From Holacanthus passer (Eukaryota; Chordata; Actinopteri; Pomacanthidae), in contig JAFREQ010000045.1 in assembly GCA_025331565.1 (NCBI GenBank), positions 2,108,001-2,172,000 of the forward strand: 64,000 nucleotides of DNA. The letters are read 5' to 3'. A model generated the notes under the pieces. That model searched no databases and was not told the origin of the DNA. It saw only the letters and a program-made list of their open reading frames with translations. Below, one piece after another: positions 38,984 to 50,169 of this stretch. A program made the position numbers and the translations under genes. Position 1 is the stretch's first letter. The number at the start of each line of letters is the position of its first letter.

Positions 38984-41900
38984 GTTTTGTGGTTTCTGGT
39001 GGTTTTGGTTTTATTGGTTGTACATCTTTGGGATTTCTGTTGCCAACTCCACTACAGAGGAGATGAATTAAATTTTAGTTAACAATGCTCACAACATTAC
39101 ATACGCAGAAACAAAATCCCAGTCATTCTGGATTATCCACAGATGTCAAGGTGAGCACTTTTCACAGGGACTATTTCTTCTTGGGAAAAAAAGCAGTTCC
39201 AGTGAAAGAGAAAAGGACTTGGATGTTTCAAAATAGATGTTGCTCTTAAATGTTTTGAAATGCAAATTATATTGCTGTGAGCACCACAAACAAAACTTTG
39301 TTCCTTGCATTTTATTTGGGTAGAAATGTCGGAGTCAGATGTCAAAAATGTGGGCAAATGAATAAATAAAACTATATTCACGGCGAGATACCACGAGAGT
39401 AAATGATGTTTAAATTTGAATCAAATGACCCTTTAAATGCGTCCTTGACCTACAGCCTGCAGCTGCTGAAGATGTAAACTTGTGAGACATGCAGGTGAAA
39501 AGCTGATGAACCTCCAGCGCAGGACTGGCCTGATGAGGTTATAGTAATCTGATAGGCCCAATTAGTGATTGATTAGAGGTTGAGCAGACTGACATAATGA
39601 AGTGATCAGGCAGACACATTCAACTCAACCAGAAATTCCTGTTCTTATGAGTCTGAGCTTGTGGGAAGCCCTCAAGCTTTGTTTTATGAAATGACATGTT
39701 CCAGTTGCAGAAACAAAGAAGCCTCTTTATGCTTCATGATTTTTTTAGGATAAGAAACTGTCGAGTATCTCACTTCAGGGCTCTTCCTGTTCGAGCTTCC
39801 TCCTCAGCTCCAGACAGAGCAGACGTCCCTGCAGGATAATACTCGGATGAGCATTATCTGCAGACAGCAGCAGCCCTGAATTTACCCAAACTGCACTCAG
39901 GACAGGAAACTATCGATGACCTTCAAGTGGGAGGTAAAACAAGACAAGACCTAATTATGGCACACACAATCTCAAATGTTACAGGTAAGTGAGCTCAAAT
40001 CTATTTTTAGGTTTAACATAAACTATTCGGCCTGTCAATATTAGACAGACAGGAGTTGGCATATTAACACGTTTAATCTCTAACCAGGAAAGTATTTTCT
40101 GGTTGAGAAATTACAGCATGTTTGACATGTTGAGATTCTTCACATTCTTCCCTGATGATAAGTTCAAACATGCCTCTGATATCGGCATCCATTCTTGGAC
40201 TATTCACAAAAATAGCTCTGGATGGAGATGAGAGAAACTCACACAAGAAGCCATTTTAATCTATGAACAGTTTATATTTTTGTTGCACTCATTGCCCTTA
40301 AAAAAACTTGGCAAAGACCTGAGAATATGTGGTTATTAATAACAAATGATATGTTGAGAAAATTTAGCAAAAATAAATGAATGACTGTTAAAAGAGGAAA
40401 TCTTGTTTTAACATCATCACACACTTTTTCATTCCAGTTTCACTTCTTCCACGTTCACTTTCAATTGTTTTTACATCATGTAATAAACCAGAAATCTGCT
40501 AAAACAAAAACACACAGCCTTGTAAATATTTGACAAATCATGAGTTTCATAAATGTAACAACGATATCTGATTTGTCCAGCTGCCATTTCCATCACTGTT
40601 TATTGTTGATGATATTTTCACCTGAAACACTGATATCATCCCGTTGTTTTTCCTTCAGGAAGTTCCTGCAACTGGTCATTAATTGTTGCTGAGGGGCCGA
40701 AGTTTGAGAAAAACAACAAGTTGAACTAACAGCTTTGAGTTCAAGCTACTAAAAGAGGGAAAACAAGGAGTGATAGAACACAAACCAGTAACATTTCCAT
40801 CTTATCATGTGCGATTCATATTATTATTTTGCAGTGCATTTCTGCATTCCACGTCACAGTGTGTTTTGTAATATCGTCCTGGGAATTGAACTGACGTCAG
40901 ATTTCTTCCGCTCATTCAGGTGGCGTTGGATTGCAGCAGTCTTCACTTTCCTAATCAGCTCTTCTGCTCTCTCGTCCGAGCGAGGTCATCCTTGCCTCAG
41001 CTGCTGTGCTCATCCATTTCCTTCTCCAGATCTGATTTCCATCACTGACTCACAACATTTCCCTCTGCACACTCATTTCCAAACACTGCTGCTGTTTGGT
41101 GTTTGGTGGGTCTTGAGCTTATTATCTTACAAAATGGATCCATCACCCAAAAAAACAGATGAGCAGGTCTGATCTAGTTTTACAAAAACTGTCCTGCATA
41201 TCATCAGAGTATGTTTGTGTGTTGGATCTCACACACTTGCTTTATGAAGTGAGTAAAACTGATTGACAGTGTGCAGGAATATTTATTTCACATTTATTTA
41301 TCTTTTGAAAATGTTCATATTTTATGTTATATGTCTTTGCTCTTTTCGATAAAAACAGATGTGTAGATAAAAAAAAATGTCTTTTATTTCACTTTAACAG
41401 AAATGAAATGGACAAAATACTAAAAATAAATAATAATAATGATAATCTTTACTGTGTGTGAGCATTGAATGATTTCGTCCCTGCAGCACCTCCATCTTAT
41501 ATCAGAGTTCAGCCTGGAGGCTCTGACACAGAAAATACAGGACAGGGAAGTAAACATTTTTCTAAATGAGTAAACATTTGGCAGCCAAAGTCCAATGAGT
41601 TTGGAGATATGTCGATTTTGGGGCATATTTTTAGAGCCTTTGTGAAATGTTTTAAAATGAAACAGGAAGTTGGGAAGTTTATGCCCCTGGCGCCCACACG
41701 ACTTCCCTCTCTGAGCCAAGAAAGACATGAGGATGGAGATACAACAGCCTGTCAACAGTTTGGCTTCTGCCAAAGGGAGAACAGTATAGATCCAACATTG
41801 AATGTAACAGATATTTAAAGTTGTTTCAGTCACCTTAAAGGGGTTGATTTTACACATCGAGATCAGTTGACATGTCACGAAGCGTCGCCTGGTGAAAACT

Positions 41901-42402
41901 GTTGTGTAATGTTTTCTGGGGCTTTGGGGATTCAGCTTTTTTATTCTTATTATTCTATAACCAGGGAAGAGTCACAGTTCATGAGATTCATATACAGTAC
42001 ATTAACTAATTAAATGATTTATGACACATTTTAATTGTCAGCAGATATAATTACACCAACCTCCACTGATGAGTGACCACAGGAAAAGCTGCTGACCAAT
42101 ACAATAAAAAACACTTATATCTGCTTACTAATACATAATTGTGGTATAAATCACTTATTAATTTATTTTGATGATTTCTACAGCCTTGGGATTAATTGAA
42201 AGGATCTATTGTTTTTGTATTCTTGACCCAAAGTGAGCAGATGTCAGTTTGGCCTTTCTTTATAAAATCTGTCTCAACTGTGATTCAAAATCACTGGAGT
42301 GGCATTTTGACACCTGCCTTAAAGTTTATGTCTGTTAATCTGGCTGTTTTCTCAAATTTAGCGTATTAATAAGGACATGAGCATTATAAGTTGAATTAAT
42401 TA

Positions 42403-42408
42403 TTTATT
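42403..42408 (-). terminator. sox32 poly(A) signal (candidate)
   Basis: AATAAA on the minus strand about 145 nt past the sox32 stop codon. Confidence 0.45.
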
Positions 42409-42549
42409 GATACATTATAATTACATTGGACGACAGCACATGAGTCATTGAAGAACACAAGTTGTCAAAAACAAAATGCACAATATACACTTCCAGCAGT
42501 CGAACGGCGTGCTGAAATAATTTAAATAAATACATCAGTGTCAGTGGTT

Positions 42550-43758
42550 CTATGACAGCGAGCGTCCCTCTCTGTGATGGTAGCTGCTGGGATCCACCGA
42601 CTCGGGCCTGTGAGGGTTCGGACCCAGGTACTGTTCGAACTCGCTGCGGTCCAGGTCGTACAGCATGTCCAGCTGAACCTGCTCCAGGTAAAACTCCAGG
42701 GAGGGCCCGGTGGGACACAGCAGGCCCCCGTAGACCCTGGACTCCTGATCCACGTGGGGGCCTGCAGGGCTGGAGAAACCGTACTGCATGTGGCCGTGCT
42801 GACTGCCAAAATACACCTGAGGCTCTGCAGGGTGTGGGTACGCCTCGGGTTTGTTTGGGAAGACGTCTGCTGCTGCTGCTCCTGCTGAGTCTGGGAAAAC
42901 TGGGGTGTTGGGGTAGCTGCTGTGCAAAGGGGCGAAGTTGGAGCTGGGGTAAGCAGGTGTGTTGGGGTAGGACGGCTGCTGGTTCTGGAGCAGGTAGGTG
43001 AGGTTGTAGGGCGCCTGGAAGCTGGAGCTGCAGAGCGAGGGGAGGGGGGCGCCGGCTTCTGCACCTGAAGGCTTGGAGCTCTTCTTCAACTGCTTCCTCC
43101 TGCGGGGCCTGTACTTGTAGTTGGGGTAGTCGATGGTGTGCTGGACCCTGAGGCGCTCCGCCTCCTGCATGTAGGGACGCTTCTCAGCCAGAGACATGGC
43201 CTTCCAGGTTTTTCCTGCAGGAGCACAGTGAAGGTTAATGATATGCAATTGAGCAATGGCAGCTCATAAAAGTTAAATGTGAAATCAGCTATAATGAACT
43301 TTTTATGCTCCTGAGCTCTTAAGTCACTTTTGCCATTTTCCAAAGATCTGCAAACATTTCTAATATGTTTTGCAGGGAACACTTGCAGATCTAATTTGAG
43401 GCACTTTAAGTTTTGCAGCTGGTCATATTAAGAACATTTCCAGGCTGTTAATCTCACCTAGTATCTTGCTTAGATCCGTGTTCTCCAGGTCTGGGTTCAG
43501 GTGTGCCAGCCTCCTGCGCTCCTCTTTAGTCCAGATGATGAAGGCGTTCAGCGGCCTCCTGACTCTCTGCTGAGCCGAGGCGGACTTGGCCTCGGGGCTG
43601 GTGCAGCTGGAGTCCGAGTTGACGGACAGGGGGCTGGAGGGGCCCGAACCCGGGGAGCGCACCTCGGCCAGGTGCTCCCCGTCTGCGGAGCCCGAGTCCT
43701 CGCTGTCCAACATGTTTGCGCACAGCTGGAAGGCGGAGGGGTCGTGGCTGAAACGCAT
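42550..43758 (-). CDS. sox32: sox32 (casanova-type) HMG-box endoderm regulator
   Basis: Sox32 is a SoxF-related nuclear factor that in zebrafish is induced by Nodal signalling, specifies endoderm and switches on sox17. Two minus-strand exons: 43758-43458 (301 nt, donor gtgaga) and 43214-42550 (665 nt, acceptor tcctgcag). They total 966 nt, giving 321 residues with no frame problem. The HMG box occupies about residues 65-147: RRPLNAFIIWTKEERRRLAH, LENTDLSKILG, then GKTWKAMSLAEKRPY and PNYKYRPRRRKQLKK. The intron falls in the same codon and phase as in sox17, which shows common descent. The tail is rich in Pro, Ser and Tyr and keeps a SoxF-like LDRSEFEQYL near residues 288-297, then ends in GRSLS. 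I chose the ATG at 43758 for its good context (gcagccATGc); an in-frame upstream ATG at 43932 is less likely because it lies beyond a TATA-like element. Calling it sox32 rather than a second sox17 rests on the diverged HMG residues and its position. Confidence 0.92.
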
Positions 43759-43825
43759 GGCTGCAGATGGTGATGGCGGGTTTAGGCTCGGCTGCAGGAT
43801 CCTGTCATTCTCCCGGTGATGGACA

Positions 43826-43925
43826 CTGAGGGATATATGCGGGAGCTCCGCCAATGGGAGGCCGGGAGGAGTGGATTTAAGGTGTGAATTCCAGGTGTTT
43901 TCTCGGGTCGGTGATAGGCCCATCT
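43826..43925 (-). promoter_or_regulatory. sox32 proximal promoter with FoxH1-, T-box- and GATA-like sites
   Basis: Within 170 bp upstream of the start codon, plus-strand coordinates: TATA-like gatatatgc (43832-43840), CCAAT box (43851-43855), FoxH1-like gtggattt (43871-43878; AAATCCAC on the coding strand), T-box core aggtgtgaa (43880-43888), a second T-box-like aggtgtttt (43893-43901) and a GATA core (43913-43916). A further inverted CCAAT lies at about 43931-43936. The set fits the known inducers of zebrafish sox32 (Nodal/FoxH1, Eomes, Gata5). Binding is inferred only from the motifs. Confidence 0.5.
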
Positions 43926-46900
43926 GACGCCCCAATCAACGAGCCCACGAAACTTCAGATGGGAGGAATCATGAGTCTGTGATAATCTACAATTAAGATG
44001 TTGTTTAATGCAAAAAGGCGTCATTGCATCTCGAGATTGCGCAAAAAGTCACCATGCAATCTGAATTATAACCTAAATCACATTTAGATTGATGAAACTC
44101 GATGCATGGCTCCTGCAAAAACTGGCATTTTTATATATGCATGTTTGCATAAGCTGAAAATTTACATCATACTATCTTTGAATTTTCATATATGTGCATG
44201 AATATCAACATAATATTAATGAAGAAATATCTAGTTTCAGTCTTGATTCTTAAAAAAAAACAAAGGAAAATCAAATTACAGCTTTGCCTATTGGAGAGAA
44301 ATGGAATCTAATCAATAGGTCCTGAAAGGCAGGCAGGGTATTGATGGGAGAACAAAGTTTTTTCAGGAGGCAGGGCTGGTTACTAATTACATTGTGGCTC
44401 TCAGCTCTTATCTGCCATCCACTGTCTCTATCAAAGTACATTTTACAGGACTGAAACAAACATGATCAAGGCGCGTTTATTACATTATTACCACGCACAA
44501 ATATTTGCCAACATCTGATAGGTGTATACAAAGAGCTGATGAGCTCAGGACATCAAAAACACCACAAAAGCACTGCTTTCCTACTTTTATCCATTTGAAT
44601 TAAAAGATGAGGAAAATGTGCAAAAAATGGACTGAGAAGCTGCAAAATCAAAGAGACCAAAGTGTACTGAAATGAGTCAAATGAGCCAAACTGCAGAGAT
44701 TCAGACTCACAGAAACTAAAGCAGCTTTGTCTCTTTCAGCCTATAATTTATATATCTGCACCATTTGTTCTGTCACTTCTCTAGAATATATGTGCAATTT
44801 TAAAATAATACAGCAACGTAAAACATGAAAAACTTCAAAATTTCTCATAAATATTATAAGAAATAAATCAAAGGCTCTTTAGTGCACAAAAACACTTTAT
44901 TTATATTATATTGTTATAAATTTCAACCAGTGCATAAATATTAGAATAAACCAAATTCTGAGCAATAAAAACACTCAAATTTAATTATTTTAATGGAAAA
45001 TAATGGGCCACACAAATAAGAAGACATACACATGACAGAAATTTAAAAAGTACATTATTAGTGAAACAAAAGAATAGATGAATAAAAACAGCTAAAATGG
45101 AGAATAAAGTGATTTTAAACGTTGTGTATCCACCATTAATGATCTCTGCAGAAACTCTCTCAGGCGTGTGATCCCACTTGGATATAATAGGATGTGATTA
45201 CAGGTGCTCGCCTCCTCTCTGTGGTTTCAATGAATATCTGTCTTTGGCACCAACATCATCCAGACAATAGATGCCATCATGGGAACATGTGCAATACACG
45301 GACTGAGCGACCTGCAGTCATACCTGCACCTGCACCGCTTTGTCCCTGCAGACGAGCCACTCATGGCCTCTTTATATTGCAAATACTGTGTATTATAGTT
45401 GGGAGCACAGAGGGTTAATACACAAGGAAAAGCAGGGGCTTTTTGCTGCACGCAAGTTTCCACTTTAAAGGACTCTTGCACAATTTATTATTATATGAAT
45501 ATTCTCTTTAGGAGCGTTTTGGACTTTTAACCCTGCAGGTTAAATCAGGCCTAATGGAGCTTGATGTCTAATCAAAAAGCAGGATCAATACTTTGACATT
45601 GGCAAATTCAATATCAGAATTGATTAAGGCTTGTTCTTTAAACTGAGCTGCTCATCTTGATTTGGCAAACAGACTTAAACCATCTATCAGCTCGGCATGA
45701 TAAAGTATCATGTGGCTTTGAGGAAATCGATATATGAGAAATTTTTTTAAAGGTGTATTTTGAAGAGAATTATTCATTCAAATAATAGGTTGTTTGTGTT
45801 TGATGGGGGGGGTCAGAATTAGAGCTTGAATCCACATCCGCGGTGTGAAACTTGACGCATGCGCCATTGCGCGCTGAAAAGCACTAATGGATTTAATCAA
45901 TTAGCTTGAACGACGCAGCGTGAATACAATAATGTTAGTTTCGGCTGAGCTCCTCTGTGAATTGAGTCTGTGTGAATATTAGACACTGTTTTGGAGGTTA
46001 ATATCTGGATTTAGGCAAAAAATGTGAATATTACACTTTAAATCATGCACTAAACTTTTTTGAGCTTTGATTTATCACCAAGACATTATTTTGATGTGTG
46101 ACTTAAAAAAGTGTCACTTCTCCTTTATTTCAGCCCTTTTAATGAATCCTAATCTATAAGGTGACAGTAGGGTATCATCGCATTGTCCCGTAGCCAAACA
46201 AGCTGAATGGGCACTATGCTTTCTGAATGGGGATTGTTCTCAGAGGCTTTCTGATCACAATGTGCCATTGTATTGGACAGAACTCATATATGGGACACTC
46301 CTCTCCTGCTTCACTTTGGATCAGTGATGGCCAGGCTGGCACAGGTAGAGCTGTGCACCAAAGACCTGCAGGATTTACAAAAGCCCTTGTGGATTCTTGG
46401 CAACTCTGGATGATGTTTGGGTTGGACATGGACATTTTCTGATGCGACTCATGAATGAAAAGGACGGTTTGCTGCATCACCTGGATTCACATTTTCCAGG
46501 TGCGGACGGCAGCTTTTTGTCACCGAAGATGCCGCAACAGCTTGAACGCTTGCCTCCCAGCTCTTGTCTTCTCACATTATGGATGTTCGATGCAGGATTT
46601 GCTGACCTGGAGATCCAAAGACCAGCTAGAAGAAAACCCCAGGAGCGTAAAGCAGGAGGCCTCTGATAATGAAGCACTGTATTCCAACCTTCCCTCGGTC
46701 GCCTCAGTGCCATCCCACAGACTTTCCTTACAGTGGTTCATTCATAAAGAGCTGCATTGTTTCATAGCTGGAAGGTGTGAAGGGGATATAATACGGTTGA
46801 GTCAGGTGACCATGATCTTCACAGCGAGGGACTGTATTGCATTGTATTGTATTGTATGGGCACAGCAGGCCAGCATCAAGATATACTCTGTCAAGACTCA

Positions 46901-47091
46901 GACACCATTCTATGCAGCGGCCTGTGCCCCCCACCTCTGCCCCCCTCCACCTCCACCTCTGCTTCTTAATCACGTGTTTGAGCAGATTCACCTGTATAGA
47001 CAGAAGCCCGGGCTCCTGAGTGCTAGCCTCCACACTCCCCGTGTAAACAGCGCCCTGCCCGGCCCTACGTCAGGCCAGCTGAGAGGATTAC

Positions 47092-47105
47092 ATGCCCCCT
47101 GGTGT
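47092..47105 (-). promoter_or_regulatory. CTCF-like motif (12 of 14 consensus positions)
   Basis: On the minus strand acaccagggggcat matches CCASYAGRKGGCRS except at its first and last bases. It lies between sox32 and mrpl15 and points in the same direction as the motif at 50833. Confidence 0.35.
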
Positions 47106-47289
47106 AGACAGGCTTAATGTAGCCTCATTAGCAGAACACAATGATGCCCCCACCTCTGAGCGGAGATAACAGGCGAGGCTCAGCCAGACTTCAAACACAG
47201 CTCAGACCTACAGGCCCAGGTGGTGCAATGTGCAGGACAAACCTGAGAACTGGGGATTTGAACTTTTGCACCAGTTTGAACCATCTCAT

Positions 47290-47772
47290 TGAAAACAGTT
47301 TTGACAGTTGATTAATCATTTATCAAGTAAAATGTCCAAACATTCACTATTTCCAGTGTCAGTGTGAGGATTTACTGCTTTTCTTTGTTTTATATCATTG
47401 TTAATTCATCATATGTGTATTTTGGACTCTTGCTCAGACAAAACAACATGCATCATTGAATGACATTAGTGCAATACAACTGAAAAGTCATGTTCTGAAT
47501 TAAATAAGAATTAAGATAAAGTGAGTAAATAATGAAAAACATAAATAAAAACATGTTAGAAAAAAAGAATATGAGATAAAGTGTGGAGTCAAAATTGTTT
47601 TAATGACTTTTTACTATTAATATGTGTTCTTACAAACTCACAGACTTTGTGAAATTTAGTTGAGCGTTTTAAAAATATTTTCTGACATTTTTTATGCTAA
47701 ACAATGAATCAATTAATCTTAAAAGTAATCAACAGACTAATCAATAATGAAAATAATCATTGGTTGCAGTCC
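47290..47772 (-). repeat. MITE-like teleost repeat (GCAACTAA / ATTAATCG type), diverged copy
   Basis: Left end gttgattaatcatttatcaa; right end aatcaataatgaaaataatc then attggttgcagt, i.e. the family's start in reverse orientation. The middle includes ttggactcttgctcagacaa. AT-rich sequence of unclear origin separates the two recognisable ends. Confidence 0.55.
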
Positions 47773-50071
47773 CCAACATTTTAAAATCCAAGCCGAATCA
47801 TTATTTAGTCAATAAAGTCACTGGTGATAATCAGGTCAGAATTTTGATTCCTTCAAGAAAACATCCATCAAATTTTCTGTCTGGTTCCTTTTTCATCTCA
47901 TTGAATTGCAGTCACACTGCTTTCTAATTGTATTGCATTTGTCTATCATGCAGACTTGCTCAGAGTGAGACTGGCTAATGAGGCAAAGCTTCACTCATGC
48001 TGAAAAACACTATTCTTTGTAAATTAGGAATTGTATTCTACTGCTGATAAGAGTCTTATCTGAGGAATTGAATAAGTCTTCCAAGTCTTTTACTGTCCAG
48101 ACAGCTTCAATGTTAGTGGCTTATTACCACAGCAGGTCATTTATTACATCCACATTTTTGGACACAACTTGTTCCCCTACACTATATGTGTAAGCCTGAC
48201 CTTGATCCAGGACCAGACCCACACGTCAGCAGACAGAGGAGAAAGAGCTGTAGCTGTAATTAGCCCTAATTATTAACTGGAACTAGACTGAGACCTGTGA
48301 GACACCATGATATCTGTGTCTGTCCTAAACGGCTCATTCAAGGCAGCAGATAACCTAAACAATCTGGCCTGCTCAGCTCCAGCAGCAACGCTTGAATGTT
48401 TAATTAAATAGTGTGAACTGGTTAGACTCAGACATTAGATTATTTGGAGCAGAAACCAGAGATAAAATGCTTCCCTAAAACAGACTAACAAATCTTTTTA
48501 GCCAAAGTGAATGACTGTTTTCTTAATTGTAATTGACAGAGAAAATACTTGATTTGATTTCTTTATTCTTTTATGCAAACTTTCTGCAGTCACATTCACA
48601 GAGTCGATGTTTGGGCCTCGCTCTTTTTCTCTCTTTTGCTCGTCTGAGACCTGATAGAAATTCAAAAGGATCTGCTGCTTTGAAGATAAGCGCTGTAGTT
48701 CTGCCATAAACAATGATTGTGCTGTTTCTTTCCTGTGGCGTGATTTATTTAAAGTATTATGCTGTAAGGATTTGGGCTGGTTTTCCTGGCAGGGCCGGCT
48801 GTGTATGTATCCACTACTTGTGTAGTTTATTGGATACTTGAGATTCAGGAAAACACTCAGGGACCCACAAGCAAAGTCATCAAAGTGTGACCTTTGTCTC
48901 TTATGGTAACACTTTATGAATTTTACAAATACTGTCAGAAATTAACCTTAAAATGTAGTTTTTTTAAATTAAACGTAAAAAAAGATAAAATCACTAATAT
49001 TTAACTCAGAGTTTGATGCATAAGTTTTTATTGTCACTTATTTTTCCTGCATAATTCAGACCTGCCTACTATTAACTAACATGGCAGAGGGGATTTTGTA
49101 TAGAAACACAATGCTCAGTCTTGCACACACACACGCACACACGCAAACATATGCTTCCTTTGATAAAGTGTTTTTATACCAGCAGAAATTCTATGGCAGC
49201 CTCCCTTAAGACAATATCAGCGTAAAATACCAAGTTATTTATAGTGAGTGTGCCATTTTGACTTCAAAAAATAAACACAAGCGTAATGGAGAGTTCAAAT
49301 ACAAGGGGACCATTATCCAACCAAAGCCTATGAGGTTATATTCTGGTTCAGACGGGAGGTATATTGCCATTGAGTGCTGATTTTAATATCTCAAAATCTT
49401 AATGAAATTCTACATTCTAACAACATTTTTTAAAAAGACTTGAAATATGTTAACTCTAAAGTGAAAGTGTCAACTCTGGCGCCATGCGTAAGTGATAAAC
49501 ACATCAAGATCGAATCACAGTGATTTCCTTAGATATTAAAGCATAAACATTTCTTTATGGCATCATTTGTCTTTGCAGCATAACCGGGTGAAGTTGTATG
49601 TATGTGTTTGCCTGTGATTGTATTCCAAGAGGGGGGAGGGGGGGTCTTTTGAACGTCCACACCAGGATACAGCTGCCTATGACTAATTTCAAACTCCCCT
49701 TCTAGGGCCTAGGCAACCCATTTCACAAGTAACACACATCACTAGGCATCTGTTTCCTGTTTTCATTCTTTGAGTTATCTTATTTTCCTTATTTCCCCCT
49801 CACCTGTTACAGTTCACGTTCCTTCCATCATGCTGCACGGGCCAGTTGTGCTTTGACACGAGGCCGTCGGATGTCAGCCACTCAAAAGCAGAGAAATACT
49901 CATGAATGTAGTGTAAAGCATGTCACAAATATACTGCATTAAACTTTTAACACCAAAAAACAAATTCCCTCTAATGACATGACTACGCCAGAATATGTCT
50001 GAAAATGTAGTTTCAAGATAGTTTAATGACAATACTTCATTCTTAAACACAGAATGCCATTTTTCCACATT

Positions 50072-50077
50072 TTTAAT
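50072..50077 (-). terminator. mrpl15 poly(A) signal variant (candidate)
   Basis: ATTAAA on the minus strand about 95 nt beyond the mrpl15 stop codon. Confidence 0.35.
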
Positions 50078-50169
50078 AAAAAATGGAAACATGTCCAAGA
50101 CATTTTTACATGTTGTGATACTTTTGCCAAAACATACTGCACATATACATTTACTTTACTCCTCCACAG

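Larger units (their letters stand above)
20823..42402. other. sox17-sox32 intergenic region, no protein gene seen
   Basis: About 21.6 kb with no convincing coding exon. Contents listed separately: an inverted repeat (21.0 kb), fish interspersed repeats (29.4-29.6, 31.9, 32.2-32.6 kb), a U1 snRNA copy (32.2 kb), nested transposon remnants (34.5-35.5 kb), a MITE-like copy (38.6-39.0 kb) and microsatellites. GC-richer or motif-dense patches near 22.9-23.3, 27.0, 30.1-30.4, 30.8 and 35.6 kb may be enhancers of the flanking Sox genes. This is inferred only from composition and position. Confidence 0.6.
43937..50069. other. sox32-mrpl15 intergenic region, no gene assigned
   Basis: About 6 kb. 44.0-46.1 kb is AT-rich with nothing recognised. 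46.2-47.2 kb is more GC-balanced and includes an open frame of 220 codons at 46455-47117 (plus) with no recognisable domain; I do not call it a gene. A MITE-like repeat lies at 47.29-47.77 kb. The block at 47.03-47.2 kb contains a CTCF-like motif. 47.8-50.0 kb shows only a short CA-rich run near 49.13 kb. Confidence 0.55.

Noticed and set aside
40807..41172. 121-codon plus-strand open frame
   Set aside because: No recognised family, hydrophobic and low-complexity translation, no flanking splice evidence.
41420..41878. 152-codon minus-strand open frame
   Set aside because: No domain, AT-rich run at its end, no splice or promoter context; probably chance or repeat.
42552..43001. 149-codon plus-strand open frame
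   Set aside because: Antisense of sox32 exon 2.
43759..43935. Upstream in-frame extension of sox32 exon 1
   Set aside because: Covers CCAAT and TATA-like promoter elements and adds no recognised sequence; the inner ATG has better context.
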